Notes under the pieces: generated by a model
What the model saw: only the letters and a program-made list of their open reading frames with translations
What the model was told of the DNA's origin: nothing
Databases searched by the model: none
Translations under genes and position numbers: made by a program
Origin: Propionibacteriales bacterium
GTDB lineage: Bacteria > Actinomycetota > Actinomycetes > Propionibacteriales > Nocardioidaceae
Assembly (NCBI GenBank): GCA_026392415.1
Contig: JAPLCC010000023.1
Location: 1-49,063, forward strand
Direction: 5' to 3'
Length of the DNA: 49,063 nucleotides
Shown here: positions 16,915-26,266 of the stretch, piece by piece
Numbering within the stretch: the stretch's first letter is position 1
Layout of the letters: every line of letters begins with the position of its first letter

Positions 16915-19900
16915 CTACCTGGTGTAGATCAGCGTGTCCTTCTCGCGATAGCCGCCGGGCTGCCTGATGTGGACGTGACGCTTCCTGGAGGTGGGCGTCG
17001 TCGCGGGGTAGGTGAAGGTCCTGCTGACCCGCCCGTTGGCTGGTGCGATGCCGGTGAGCTTGACCTGGAACACACCGCCCCGGAGGTAGGCCAGCACCGT
17101 GTAGCGCTTGCCGGGCGTCAGGCCGTAGCCCGTCACCCGGACGCGCTGGCCCCGCACGATCGTGCGGTCGGCCAGAACGACGCGCGCCGGCTCGGTGACC
17201 AGGCCACTCACGTTCGTCACGACGGCAGGATCGTGTCCTGGTGCGGTGATCGTCGCTTCGGCGCACACCCTGCGCCCCAGGCCCGAAACCGTGGGCTTGT
17301 AGCGACCGGACGCCCCCGTCACGCTCACGCCCGAGAAGGTGCACGGGAACCCTGCCCTGGCAGTCGAGAAACGCCAGGCGACCTCGGCGCCTGTCGGCAG
17401 CGAACTGCCGGTCAAGGTGGCGGTCAGGACCCTGCCCAGCAGCGGGCGGGGCAACTGCGTCTTGCCGTCGAGCAGCACCTGACCGGTCTGGGTGATCTGG
17501 CCACCGCCGGTCCCCTCGGTGTCGGCGGACGCAGTGGCATCGTCGTAGCCCTTGGCGGAGAAGGTGCCGATCACACAGAGGCGCACTCCGACGTTCGCGT
17601 TGTCGTCACCGACGGTGTAGGTCGCACCGGTTGCCTCCTCGATCGGCTCGCAGACGTCCTCGGCCACGACACCCCACTGGTAGGCCACGGACGCATCTTC
17701 CGGAAGACCACTCAGATCGCTGGTCGCGGTGAGAGTCTGACCCAACCGGGGCGTGGTGTCATCGATCGTGACCGCCGGCGCCTCGAGGGTGCCCTTGGCG
17801 ACCGAGGCACTCTCCGAGGAGGCCGGGGCGTCCTCGTAGCCGGGCGCGGTGAACACGCCGGTCACGACGATCTCCTGGTCGGCGAGGTCCGCGGTCGGGG
17901 TGTACGACGCACCCGTCGCCCCCTCGATCTCCTCCTCGCCGTCCTTGCCCAGGAGGTACCACTGCCACGAGACAGTCGCGCCCTCGGGGGCCTGGGCCAG
18001 ATCGGTCGAGGCCGTCGAGGCCTGCCCCACCTTCGGCGCCGGAGAAACCGTCACCGCGGGTGCGGTGAAGGTGCCCTTGGCGACGGTGTCCGGTGCCGAG
18101 GAGCCGCTGGCATCCTGGTAACCCGGAGCGGTGAACGTCCCCGTCGCGTAGATGCCCAGACCGGCATCCGCCGGGACCGGGGTGTGGGACGCGCTGGTCG
18201 CACCCTCGATCGCAGTGTCCTCGGACCCTGCGGCACCGACACGGAACCACTGCCACGACACCTCGGCACCCTCGGGCAGACCCGCGATGTCAGCAGAGGC
18301 CGTCACCGGCTCACCGACCGTCGGGGTGCCGTCCAGACCGACCTCCGGGGCGTTGAAGGTGCCCTTGGCGACCGTGCCCGTACCGCTCACCGTCTCCTTG
18401 ACGTAGCCGTCCTTGGAGAAGGTGACCGTCCAGGCGTAGGTCTTGCCGGCGTCCGCGGCGACCGGGGTGTAGGCAGCCGTCGAGGAGACCTCGACACCCG
18501 CGATCTTCCAGACATGGGCCACCGAGTCGGCCTCGGGGACCGAAGAGCCCACCAGCGTCGACTCCACCCCGACCGTCGGGTCGGCCGCGCCGGTCACCGA
18601 GGCCGTGGTGAACGCCTTCCCGGTGACCTCTCCGGTCGCAGCACTCGCCGTGGCGTCGTGGTAGCCCTCGGCGCTGACGTGGGCCACCGCGCAGAGCTCG
18701 GCCCCGACCTCGTCGGCGAGCACCGTGTGCGCAGAGGACGACGACGCAACATCACCCTCGGCGACGACACACGACTCAGCACCGTCGACCTCGGCCAGAC
18801 GGCCCCAGGTCCACGTGATGGTCGCACCTTCGGGCGCACCACTGAGCGTGGCGCTCAGCTCGTCCTCGAAGACCGGCGTGGAGTCGCTGACCTCGACGAC
18901 AAGACCCGCCATCGTGGCCTTGTCGACCTTGTCGGTGAAGCTGCTCGTCACCGTGGCGTCCTCGTACCCGTCCGCCTCGACGCTCACGACGACACACAGC
19001 GGTGCACCCACCATCGCCGCGCTCACCACGAGGGTGGCCGTGGTGGCACCACCGGTGGTGTCACAGATCACGACCGGGACATCGCCCTCCTCGACCGCGC
19101 GCACACCCCACGCATAGGTGAGGGTCGCACCGTCCGGGGCACCAGTGACGGTGCCCGTGAGGGTGTCCCCGACGGTCGGGGTGGTGTCGTCGATGCTCAC
19201 CGCGAGCTCGTCCATCTGCAGCAGCGGGACGGCCGAGGTGTAGCGCGACACCGCCGCGCCCGGGTTGAACCCGTCAGCGCTCACCGACGCCACGACGCAC
19301 AGCTCGCGACCGGAGTCCGCGGTGCTCACCTCGTAGGTGGATCCGGTGACATCACCCAGCTTGCAGGTGATGTTGTCCTCCCCCTCCTCGGCCTTCTCGT
19401 CGGTGAACTTCGCGCCCCACGTGAAGGTGACCTCCGCGTCGGCCGGGTAGCCCTCGGAGGACACCGACGCTGTCAGCGTCTCCCCGACCACCGGAGTGGT
19501 GTCATCGATCACCGGACGCCAGACCGTCAGCTCGGCACCGTCGATCGGGCCGACCAGGCTCGAGACGAATGCCTTCGTGGCATAACCCGGAGCCGTGTAG
19601 GTCGCGAGCACGCAGACCTTCTGCCCACGCGTCTCACGCGCCAGCGTCAACGTGATCGCGGACGAACCGATCGCCAGACAGTCGGACTCACCGACCCGCT
19701 GCAGACCCCACGAGTACGACACCGCGAGACCCGCGGGCAGGGCCGGCAGCTCGACCGCGGTGCGGGTCAATGTCTGACCCACCCGCGCCGAGCCCGTGAT
19801 GAGGGGAACCGGCATGTCGACGAAGACACCCTTCTTCACCTTCACACCCGTCGCCGACGACGTGTCCGACACGAACGACGCCTTCGCGGACGTCACCGCA

Positions 19901-21885
19901 ACCGTGATCGTCTTCCCCTGATCGGCCTGGACCGGGGTGTAGGCCTTCGAGGTCGCCACCTCGACACCATCGACCTCCCACACGTAGGTGTACGTGACAT
20001 CCTCAGTCGGCGCGAGACCCGTCAGGACCGGCACCGACTCGAGACCCACCTGCGGAGCCACGTCGAACGACACCTCCGGCGAGGTGAACGTCCCCAACGA
20101 GACCGCGTCGAAGGAGTTGGTCACGACGGCGTCCTGGTAGCCCGCGCGCGTCAGGCTCACGTCGAGGCACAGCTTCTTGCCCGCGATGTCGTTGGTGACC
20201 GTGTAGCTCGTGCTGGTCTCGCCGGCGATCGGGGTGCACTCTCCCTGCGAGAGGGTGCCCCACGCGTAGGCGGCGCTGTAGCCGGCCGGCAGCTTGGTCT
20301 CGTCGAGTGTCACCGACGCCGTGTCGCCCTTGGTGGGCGGAGTCAGCGGGGTGGACTCGGAGATGCTGACGGCGGATTCCTTGAAGAGCCCGTAGCCGAC
20401 CTTGGTCACGGCCGAGACGAGCGTCTTGTCGACGTACCCGAGGGCCGTGACCGTCGTCGTCAGGGTCAGGTCGCCCTCGAGGTCGGCGTCGGTCGGCGTG
20501 AAGGTCGCGCTCGCGCCCCGCTCGTTGCCGTCGACCTTCCAGGAGTAGGAGACCACCGCGTCGTCCGGCAGACCGGTGGGCGCGGTCGCGGTCAGCTCGG
20601 TGTCGACCCGCGGGGTGCCGGTGTAGGACGAGGACTCGAAGCTGTCGAAGGTCGCCAGCTCCGCCGGCCCGACGCACGTTCCGGTGGCGCCCGCGCCGTC
20701 GTTCGCGCTGGAGTCGGTGAGCTGCACGTACTTTCCACCGGCGCTCTGGCTGACGGTCCAGGTGCCGCCGGTCGCGGACTCGAGGGAGGGACCGGTGCAC
20801 TCGGAGTCGGCGTACGTGTTCCAGGCGAAGGTGCCCGGCGTGGCGCCGTCGACGGCGGTGAGGACCTTTCCGACCTTCACGGCGCCGGTGAATCCGGGGC
20901 CGTTGTCGATGGTGACACTGCGGGTGACCGTCTTGTCCGGCGGCGGCGTCGAGGCAGCCTTCGCAGTCACGGCGAGGGTCGCGGTGGCACCGACGTCGAC
21001 GAGTGCCGGGGTGAAGTCGGCGGTGGTCGAGCGCTCGACGCCGTCGACGGTCCACGAGTAGGTCTTGTTGGCCGGCGTCGGGGTGATCGTCGACGTGCTC
21101 GCCGTCGCCTTGACGCCCGCTGTCGCGGCGGCCGGCGTCACGGTGAAGTCGCCGAACTCCGCAGGCGCGATGACCGTCTTGGGCACGATCGTGACGAGTG
21201 CGGGCTCGAAGCCGGGCACGGAGACCACCGCGTCGACCTGCATGGCGGTGCCGACGAGTCCCGGATGGACGGTGTAGCTGGTGTAGCTGGCGTCGGGGGA
21301 GTCGTAGGTGGAAGGGAAGGCCTCTGAGACGTACGTCAGTTGGCGGTAGGTCAATGTCGCACCGGGAGGCAGTGCGCTGGTGGGTCCCCAGATGAGGGTG
21401 CTGCCTGCCATGACGGTGCCCGTGTAGGCAAAGGTCGGCAGCGACCCGGTGTACGGGGGCCACTGGATGCCGTAGCAGCGCGAGTCCTCGCTCCCGATCT
21501 GCACGCGCAGGTAGCGCAGCTGCCTGGTTGCCGCGTCGGACGGCACGGTGACGGTGAAGTTGCCGCTCACCTCGTTCCAGGGGGCGAAGTCGCCGAGACC
21601 GAGGCAGCCACCGGCACTGGCGCCGTACACCCTCGCGTTGACGTTGGCGCTGGAGGGTCCGCTCCACGTGACGGTGTCGCCCGGCATGAGCTTGGTCGTG
21701 GCCGGAGTCGCGGGATAGGGGTAGCTCGCGGCCATGGCCGGAGCGGTGCCGACCGTCAGACCGGCGACCACGGTCAACGGGAGGAGCGCAACCGCCAGCG
21801 CCGCGCGCAGCCAGCGGCGCTGGCGATCGCGCGTCGGGAGACCGACGGGGGGACGGGGCCCGGAACGGGCAGGGACAGCAGACAT
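16915..21885 (-). CDS. Giant secreted Ig-like repeat protein
   Basis: 1656 residues from ATG 21885. A long N-terminal signal peptide with basic region and hydrophobic core (LRAALAVALLPLTVVAGLTV) ends at APAMAAS. The rest is about 14 tandem domains of roughly 80-100 residues with recurring elements: VG.TLTA after a TP motif, a W core (VSWQW, YAWG, YSWK), SYTP/AYTP, and FTAPGY or VSADGY before KGTF. Neighbouring domains with cysteine pairs alternate with cysteine-free ones. This is the bacterial Ig-like fold seen in surface and adhesion proteins. There is no LPXTG, membrane anchor or cell-wall-binding domain at the C-terminus, so it may be released or held non-covalently. No enzymatic domain seen. 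Confidence 0.85.
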   Translation of the reverse strand: MSAVPARSGPRPPVGLPTRDRQRRWLRAALAVALLPLTVVAGLTVGTAPAMAASYPYPATPATTKLMPGDTVTWSGPSSANVNARVYGASAGGCLGLGDFAPWNEVSGNFTVTVPSDAATRQLRYLRVQIGSEDSRCYGIQWPPYTGSLPTFAYTGTVMAGSTLIWGPTSALPPGATLTYRQLTYVSEAFPSTYDSPDASYTSYTVHPGLVGTAMQVDAVVSVPGFEPALVTIVPKTVIAPAEFGDFTVTPAAATAGVKATASTSTITPTPANKTYSWTVDGVERSTTADFTPALVDVGATATLAVTAKAASTPPPDKTVTRSVTIDNGPGFTGAVKVGKVLTAVDGATPGTFAWNTYADSECTGPSLESATGGTWTVSQSAGGKYVQLTDSSANDGAGATGTCVGPAELATFDSFESSSYTGTPRVDTELTATAPTGLPDDAVVSYSWKVDGNERGASATFTPTDADLEGDLTLTTTVTALGYVDKTLVSAVTKVGYGLFKESAVSISESTPLTPPTKGDTASVTLDETKLPAGYSAAYAWGTLSQGECTPIAGETSTSYTVTNDIAGKKLCLDVSLTRAGYQDAVVTNSFDAVSLGTFTSPEVSFDVAPQVGLESVPVLTGLAPTEDVTYTYVWEVDGVEVATSKAYTPVQADQGKTITVAVTSAKASFVSDTSSATGVKVKKGVFVDMPVPLITGSARVGQTLTRTAVELPALPAGLAVSYSWGLQRVGESDCLAIGSSAITLTLARETRGQKVCVLATYTAPGYATKAFVSSLVGPIDGAELTVWRPVIDDTTPVVGETLTASVSSEGYPADAEVTFTWGAKFTDEKAEEGEDNITCKLGDVTGSTYEVSTADSGRELCVVASVSADGFNPGAAVSRYTSAVPLLQMDELAVSIDDTTPTVGDTLTGTVTGAPDGATLTYAWGVRAVEEGDVPVVICDTTGGATTATLVVSAAMVGAPLCVVVSVEADGYEDATVTSSFTDKVDKATMAGLVVEVSDSTPVFEDELSATLSGAPEGATITWTWGRLAEVDGAESCVVAEGDVASSSSAHTVLADEVGAELCAVAHVSAEGYHDATASAATGEVTGKAFTTASVTGAADPTVGVESTLVGSSVPEADSVAHVWKIAGVEVSSTAAYTPVAADAGKTYAWTVTFSKDGYVKETVSGTGTVAKGTFNAPEVGLDGTPTVGEPVTASADIAGLPEGAEVSWQWFRVGAAGSEDTAIEGATSASHTPVPADAGLGIYATGTFTAPGYQDASGSSAPDTVAKGTFTAPAVTVSPAPKVGQASTASTDLAQAPEGATVSWQWYLLGKDGEEEIEGATGASYTPTADLADQEIVVTGVFTAPGYEDAPASSESASVAKGTLEAPAVTIDDTTPRLGQTLTATSDLSGLPEDASVAYQWGVVAEDVCEPIEEATGATYTVGDDNANVGVRLCVIGTFSAKGYDDATASADTEGTGGGQITQTGQVLLDGKTQLPRPLLGRVLTATLTGSSLPTGAEVAWRFSTARAGFPCTFSGVSVTGASGRYKPTVSGLGRRVCAEATITAPGHDPAVVTNVSGLVTEPARVVLADRTIVRGQRVRVTGYGLTPGKRYTVLAYLRGGVFQVKLTGIAPANGRVSRTFTYPATTPTSRKRHVHIRQPGGYREKDTLIYTR

Positions 21886-22048
21886 GGAGCACCTCAGGAG
21901 CCGAGCGAAACGTGGTGGGGGAGCGACGCCCGAGGTCGCGGAACAGATACTCGGCGACCACGTCGTGCGGCTCGCAATGAACAGTGCCGCTTGGGAGGGA
22001 CTCCCCTCCGCCGGTCCCTGCCGTGACGCTCAGATCGCAGCGGGCGTG

Positions 22049-23365
22049 TTATCGATCGACAACCGGGCTCGTCCCCACGGGGAGCCGAATGATGCTGGCG
22101 AGCTGTCGCACCTGGTCGCGCGCCGCCACCGACGGTCGTGCCACCACGCGGCAGCCCAGCAGCCCGACCGCAGCCACCGCCAGCTCGGCCGGGTCGCGCG
22201 CGTCATCGGGCGCGGAGGTGCCGCTCGCAGCCTCCGCCGCGGCGAGCAGTTCGGCCGTCACCGCGACGACCGGGTCGCGCTCGACCTCCGGCTTCCTGCA
22301 CAACACCTCGTGGAGGTAGGTCGGCGCGTGGTCGGTGTGCGTTCCCACGAATTCCGCGACCCACACCAGGTGCTGGACCAGCTGCTCGACCTCGTCTCCG
22401 CTCAGCTCAGCGCGCGAGGCCAGGGCGTCGTCGGCCTGCTTGCGGAACAGCGCGACGGCGAGCCCCGCCTTGCTCCCGAACATGCGGTAGAGGTGTGAGG
22501 GGCTGGTGCTGGCCTTGCGGGCGATCTGCGCCACGGTGACCTTCTCGTACCCGATCGAGCCGAACAGCTCGGCGGCCGACGCCATCACCGTCGCGCGGGT
22601 GAGCTCCGTGCGTCCGGTCACCTTCAACCCCGTGCGCGCACTGCGCAGCGGGTAGTAGTTCATCTCGGCGAGCCGGTCGGCCACGTCGTGCTGGTCGCCG
22701 ATCGCTCGCACCATCGTCATGCTGAACGTCGCTCCGAGCAGCGCGAACCCGTCCTCGGTGCTCACCTCCGGGTCGACCAGGTGCCGGATCGAGAGGCCGC
22801 TGATGAGCGCGACCTGCGCGGCGACGTACGACGTCGTGGTGAACGGTGGTCGGATCTCGCGACCCCAGTGTTCCCACAGCAAGCTCACGAACTGGGCGAG
22901 CCGGTCGTCTGTCGTTCGCAGGAACTCCCGATAGGCCGCGTCGGTGGTCCCACCGCCCAGTGCCCAGAGACCCGTCCGCAGACGCAGGCCCGGATCGGCC
23001 GTGAGCCGACGGAAGTCGGCGCGGTGGAACATCTTCGCCGCCTCGACCGGTAGTCCGGCGGCCTTGATCGTCGCGATCCCCTCGGTGATCTTGTCCACCG
23101 GCAACGTGCCCGGGTCGTAGACCTGCGCGACGACGGCATCGGCAAACGCCGCCGTCGAGCCGAACTGGTGGAACACGGTCGGCTGACTCACGCCAGCTCG
23201 CTCGGAGATGGCCCGGGTCCCGATTGCCGACAGAAGGTCCGCGGGCGTCAGTTCGAGCAGTAGCTCGACCGCAGCACCGACCAGCCTTTCCTGCACCTCG
23301 GGCCGCGGGCGCCTGCTACCGCCGGAACGCCTCCCATCGCTCGCCACGGCCCCAGTCTCGCGCAC
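22049..23365 (-). CDS. Tandem double TetR-family regulator (two TetR units in one chain)
   Basis: 438 residues, about twice a normal TetR. The first unit has a DNA-binding domain near residues 24-70 (RAISERAGVSQPTVFHQFGS) and a ligand domain to about 240; the second begins near residue 252 with LTRATVMASAAELFG and IARKASTSPSHLYRMFGSKA at about 281-300, followed by its own helical domain. One chain could therefore bind a palindrome as a monomer, or two sites as a dimer. It follows the LLM oxidoreductase by 23 bases and is probably in its operon, behind the TAGAAC-AC-GTTCTA box at 24293. Fused TetR pairs are uncommon. It could be autoregulatory. Confidence 0.88.
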   Translation of the reverse strand: MRETGAVASDGRRSGGSRRPRPEVQERLVGAAVELLLELTPADLLSAIGTRAISERAGVSQPTVFHQFGSTAAFADAVVAQVYDPGTLPVDKITEGIATIKAAGLPVEAAKMFHRADFRRLTADPGLRLRTGLWALGGGTTDAAYREFLRTTDDRLAQFVSLLWEHWGREIRPPFTTTSYVAAQVALISGLSIRHLVDPEVSTEDGFALLGATFSMTMVRAIGDQHDVADRLAEMNYYPLRSARTGLKVTGRTELTRATVMASAAELFGSIGYEKVTVAQIARKASTSPSHLYRMFGSKAGLAVALFRKQADDALASRAELSGDEVEQLVQHLVWVAEFVGTHTDHAPTYLHEVLCRKPEVERDPVVAVTAELLAAAEAASGTSAPDDARDPAELAVAAVGLLGCRVVARPSVAARDQVRQLASIIRLPVGTSPVVDR

Positions 23366-23388
23366 ATGGGCCGACCGGGAACGCGGTT

Positions 23389-24270
23389 TCAGAGGAGAAG
23401 CTCACGCACCGGCGCGATGATCTCGGCTCCGTACCGCGCTATCCCGTCCAGCTTCGCCTCGAGGGTCGCGTCCGGCCCGCAGTAGTACATCCACGGCATC
23501 GTCATCGTCATCGTCACCCCACCCTCCGCAGCGCGGGCGAAGTCGTCAGGGGTCAGGGCGTCGGTGAGGGCGGGCACGACCTCGAAGGTCTCGTCCGGGT
23601 CCCGGCCGGCCTCGACCCGCAGCGCGCGCAGTTGCCCCGCGACCGCGACCGCCTCGTCGACGGTGGCCATGTCGCCGATCCATCCGTCGTGTCGCGCCGC
23701 CCGACGCAGGGCGACGTCGGAGAGCCCGCCGACCCAGACCGGCACCGGGCCAGGAGGCTCGGGTCGCATGACCAGCCGGTCGCAGGAGTAGAACTCGCCG
23801 GCGAACTCCGTCCAGCCGGGCGCCCACAACTCCTTCATCAGGTCCAGTGCCTCGTCGGTACGACGACCGCGGGTCCCGAAGTCCTGCTCGAGCAGGTCGA
23901 ACTCCTCGCGGCACCAGCCGACGCCGACGCCGAGGGCGACCCGCCCCCCGGAGAGCGCGGCCGCCGTACCGACGGCCTTGGCGACCACGAACGGGTTGCG
24001 CATCGCGGCGACGTAGATCGAGGTGAAGAACTGCAGCCGGGTGGTCACCTGCGACAGCGCGCCGACGGTGACCCACGGGTCCGGCCAGTCGACGTCGGTC
24101 TGCCAGCGCCGCTCGCCGGTCTCGGTGTAGGGGTACGGCGTCGCGACCGTCTCGAGGTCGACGACGTGATCGGCCACGCTGAACGCCCGGAAGCCGGCCT
24201 CCTCCGCGGCGCGCGCCAGCGGGACGAGCTGGTCGATCGGCTGATAAGCGGTCACCATCGCGAAGTCCAC
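23389..24270 (-). CDS. LLM-class flavin (probably F420)-dependent oxidoreductase
   Basis: 293 residues from GTG 24270 (an ATG lies four codons in). The luciferase-like fold shows LARAAEEAGFRAFSVADHV near the start, the RNPFVVAKAVGTAAALSGGRVALGVGVGW signature in two adjoining parts, and PVPVWVGGLSDVALRRAARHDGW. Actinobacterial members mostly use coenzyme F420H2. Substrate unknown; the KstR-like box 23 bases upstream and the divergent OYE-type enzyme suggest steroid, terpenoid or fatty-acyl substrates (inference). Confidence 0.88.
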   Translation of the reverse strand: MDFAMVTAYQPIDQLVPLARAAEEAGFRAFSVADHVVDLETVATPYPYTETGERRWQTDVDWPDPWVTVGALSQVTTRLQFFTSIYVAAMRNPFVVAKAVGTAAALSGGRVALGVGVGWCREEFDLLEQDFGTRGRRTDEALDLMKELWAPGWTEFAGEFYSCDRLVMRPEPPGPVPVWVGGLSDVALRRAARHDGWIGDMATVDEAVAVAGQLRALRVEAGRDPDETFEVVPALTDALTPDDFARAAEGGVTMTMTMPWMYYCGPDATLEAKLDGIARYGAEIIAPVRELLL

Positions 24271-24292
24271 CCGCTCACCCTAGGCGAGGAGA

Positions 24293-24306
24293 TAGAACAC
24301 GTTCTA
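24293..24306. promoter_or_regulatory. KstR-like palindromic operator
   Basis: TAGAACACGTTCTA: perfect 6-bp arms TAGAAC/GTTCTA around two bases. It fits the TnnAACnnGTTnnA consensus described for the sterol-catabolism repressor KstR and some other TetR proteins. It lies between two divergent starts, 23 bases from GTG 24270 and 10 bases from ATG 24317, so one bound repressor would block both. Confidence 0.75.
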
Positions 24307-24316
24307 GTGTTCCCGG

Positions 24317-26260
24317 ATGACCACGTTCCCGCACCTGCTCGCTCCCGGGCGGATCGGCACGATGACGGTGCGCAACCGGATCGTGATGTCGCCCATGGAG
24401 ACGATGTACGGGACGCCGGACGGTCATCCCTCCGACCGGACCGTCGCGCACTTCGCTCGGCGGGCACAGGGCGGGGCCGGGTTGATCACCGTCGGCGCCA
24501 CCGGGATCGACCCGCAGCACCCCGAGACGCCCGGCGGCCTGCAGATCGGAACCGCTGACGCTGTCGCGGCACACCGCCGCCTCGTGGACGCCGTCCACGC
24601 CCAGGGCGCCCGCATCCAGCCGCAGATCGTGCACGCCGGCCCGGACGGGCTCGGCCCCGAGATGTTCGGCGTCACCTCGCTGGGTCCGTCGGTGATCGGC
24701 TCCTACCTCACTGGACGACCGTCGGCGGAGGCCACCAAGGAACAGATCGCGGCCATCCTCGACCAGTTCCGCGCAGCCGTCGTCCGCGTCCGTGAGGCCG
24801 GGTACGACGGCCTCGAGCTGCACGCCGCCCACGGCTACATGTTCCTCGGCTCCTTCCTCGCACCCCAGCGCAACCGGCGGGCCGACCGCTATCGCGGCAG
24901 CTCGACGGAGGGCCGGATCCGGGTGGTGCTCGAGGCACTGACGGCGATCCGGGGCGAGGTCGGCAACGACTTCCCGATCACGTTGCGGATCTCCGGCTAC
25001 GAGCGGGTGGCCGCCGGACGACCGATCCACGACACCGCCTCGATGGCGCCGCTGCTGGTGGAGGCCGGCGTCGACGCCTTCCACGTCAGCGGCGGCGTGA
25101 TCGACCGGCTGGTGACCGGGATGGTGAACGGCGCCGATGCGGGCGACGGACTCAACGTGGGCGCGGCCGCCGCCGTACGCGAGGCCGTCGACGTGCCCGT
25201 GATCGCGGTCGGGCGCCTGCACGACCCGGTGCTTGCCGAGCAGGTCCTCGGCCAGGGACGGGCCGACTTCGTGGCCATGGGGCGGCCGCTGCTGGCCGAC
25301 CCGGACCTGCCGCGCAAGCTCGCTGGTGAGCTCGGAGGATCGCCGCGGGTGCGGGCCTGCATCTCGTGCGAGAACTGCATCGACACCCTCGAGGAGAAGC
25401 TGGCGACCGAGTGCGCCGTCAACGCGTTCACCGGTCACGACCTGGACCGGGCGCTGCCCGATCCCGCCGTCGTCGTACGGCGACGGATCGCGGTGGTCGG
25501 TGGTGGACCGGCCGGGCTGGAGACCGCGCGGCTGGCGGCCGGACTCGGTCACACGGTGACGGTCCTGGAAAGCTCCGACCACCTGGGCGGCGCCCTGGTC
25601 GACGCCGTTGCCGTGCACCCGGAGAACGGCGCCTACCTGACGTGGCTCCTGGCCGAGATCGCCGGAAGCTCCGTCGACGTCCGCCTGTCCAGTGCCGCCA
25701 CGTCGTCCGCTCTCGCCGAGCTCGCGCCCGATCTCGTCGTGGTCGCGACCGGCGGCCGGGTCGAGCTGCCCGCGATCGAGGGCGCCGACCTTCCGCACGT
25801 CCGCTCCGGGATCGATCCGACCGAGCTGCCCGCGGGTCAGCGCGTGGTGATCGTCGGCGGCCGGATGGCTGCCGTGGAGTACGCCGAGGTGCTGGCCCGT
25901 AACGGCAACCTCGTCGCCCTGCTCCACACCGGCGAGGAGATCGCGCCCGAGTTCGGGCCGAAGCGCCGTACCGAACACATGGACCGCCTCGACCGGCTGG
26001 GCGTCACGGTCCACGTCGGCTGCAGCGTCGAACGAATCACCGCGACCGGCGTGGCGTACGTGCCGGTCCACGGGAAGTCCCGCGAACTGCCCGCCGACCT
26101 GGTGGTGCTCGCCGGCGACGTGGTGGCCGACGTCGGGGTGCGCGATGCCGTCACCGCGTGGCTGCCCGGCGTCGAGACCCGGGTCGTGGGAGACGCCGGC
26201 GGACTCGGCCTGATCCGTGGTGCGACCGCGGATGCGGCGGAGCTGGTGGCGGGCTTGTAA
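24317..26260 (+). CDS. OYE/FadH-type FMN-FAD iron-sulfur oxidoreductase (2,4-dienoyl-CoA reductase family)
   Basis: 647 residues. Residues 1-335 form an old-yellow-enzyme barrel (LELHAAHGYMFLGSFLAPQ RNRRADRYRG region with the catalytic HxxH-type segment). Cysteines 348, 351, 354 and 366 supply a 4Fe-4S site, then IAVVGGGPAGLE near 393 starts an FAD/NAD(P)H domain. The family reduces activated C=C bonds such as 2,4-dienoyl-CoA or enones. The iron-sulfur spacing is C-x2-C-x2-C-x11-C, one residue shorter than the C-x2-C-x3-C-x11-C of E. coli FadH. Start ATG 24317 is 10 bases after the palindromic operator and lacks a clear ribosome site. Confidence 0.88.
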   Translation: MTTFPHLLAPGRIGTMTVRNRIVMSPMETMYGTPDGHPSDRTVAHFARRAQGGAGLITVGATGIDPQHPETPGGLQIGTADAVAAHRRLVDAVHAQGARIQPQIVHAGPDGLGPEMFGVTSLGPSVIGSYLTGRPSAEATKEQIAAILDQFRAAVVRVREAGYDGLELHAAHGYMFLGSFLAPQRNRRADRYRGSSTEGRIRVVLEALTAIRGEVGNDFPITLRISGYERVAAGRPIHDTASMAPLLVEAGVDAFHVSGGVIDRLVTGMVNGADAGDGLNVGAAAAVREAVDVPVIAVGRLHDPVLAEQVLGQGRADFVAMGRPLLADPDLPRKLAGELGGSPRVRACISCENCIDTLEEKLATECAVNAFTGHDLDRALPDPAVVVRRRIAVVGGGPAGLETARLAAGLGHTVTVLESSDHLGGALVDAVAVHPENGAYLTWLLAEIAGSSVDVRLSSAATSSALAELAPDLVVVATGGRVELPAIEGADLPHVRSGIDPTELPAGQRVVIVGGRMAAVEYAEVLARNGNLVALLHTGEEIAPEFGPKRRTEHMDRLDRLGVTVHVGCSVERITATGVAYVPVHGKSRELPADLVVLAGDVVADVGVRDAVTAWLPGVETRVVGDAGGLGLIRGATADAAELVAGL

Positions 26261-26266
26261 CTCGGG

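Noticed and set aside
24317..26260. Mycofactocin-associated oxidoreductase
   Set aside because: No mycofactocin genes are in the window; the OYE/FadH assignment does not need them.
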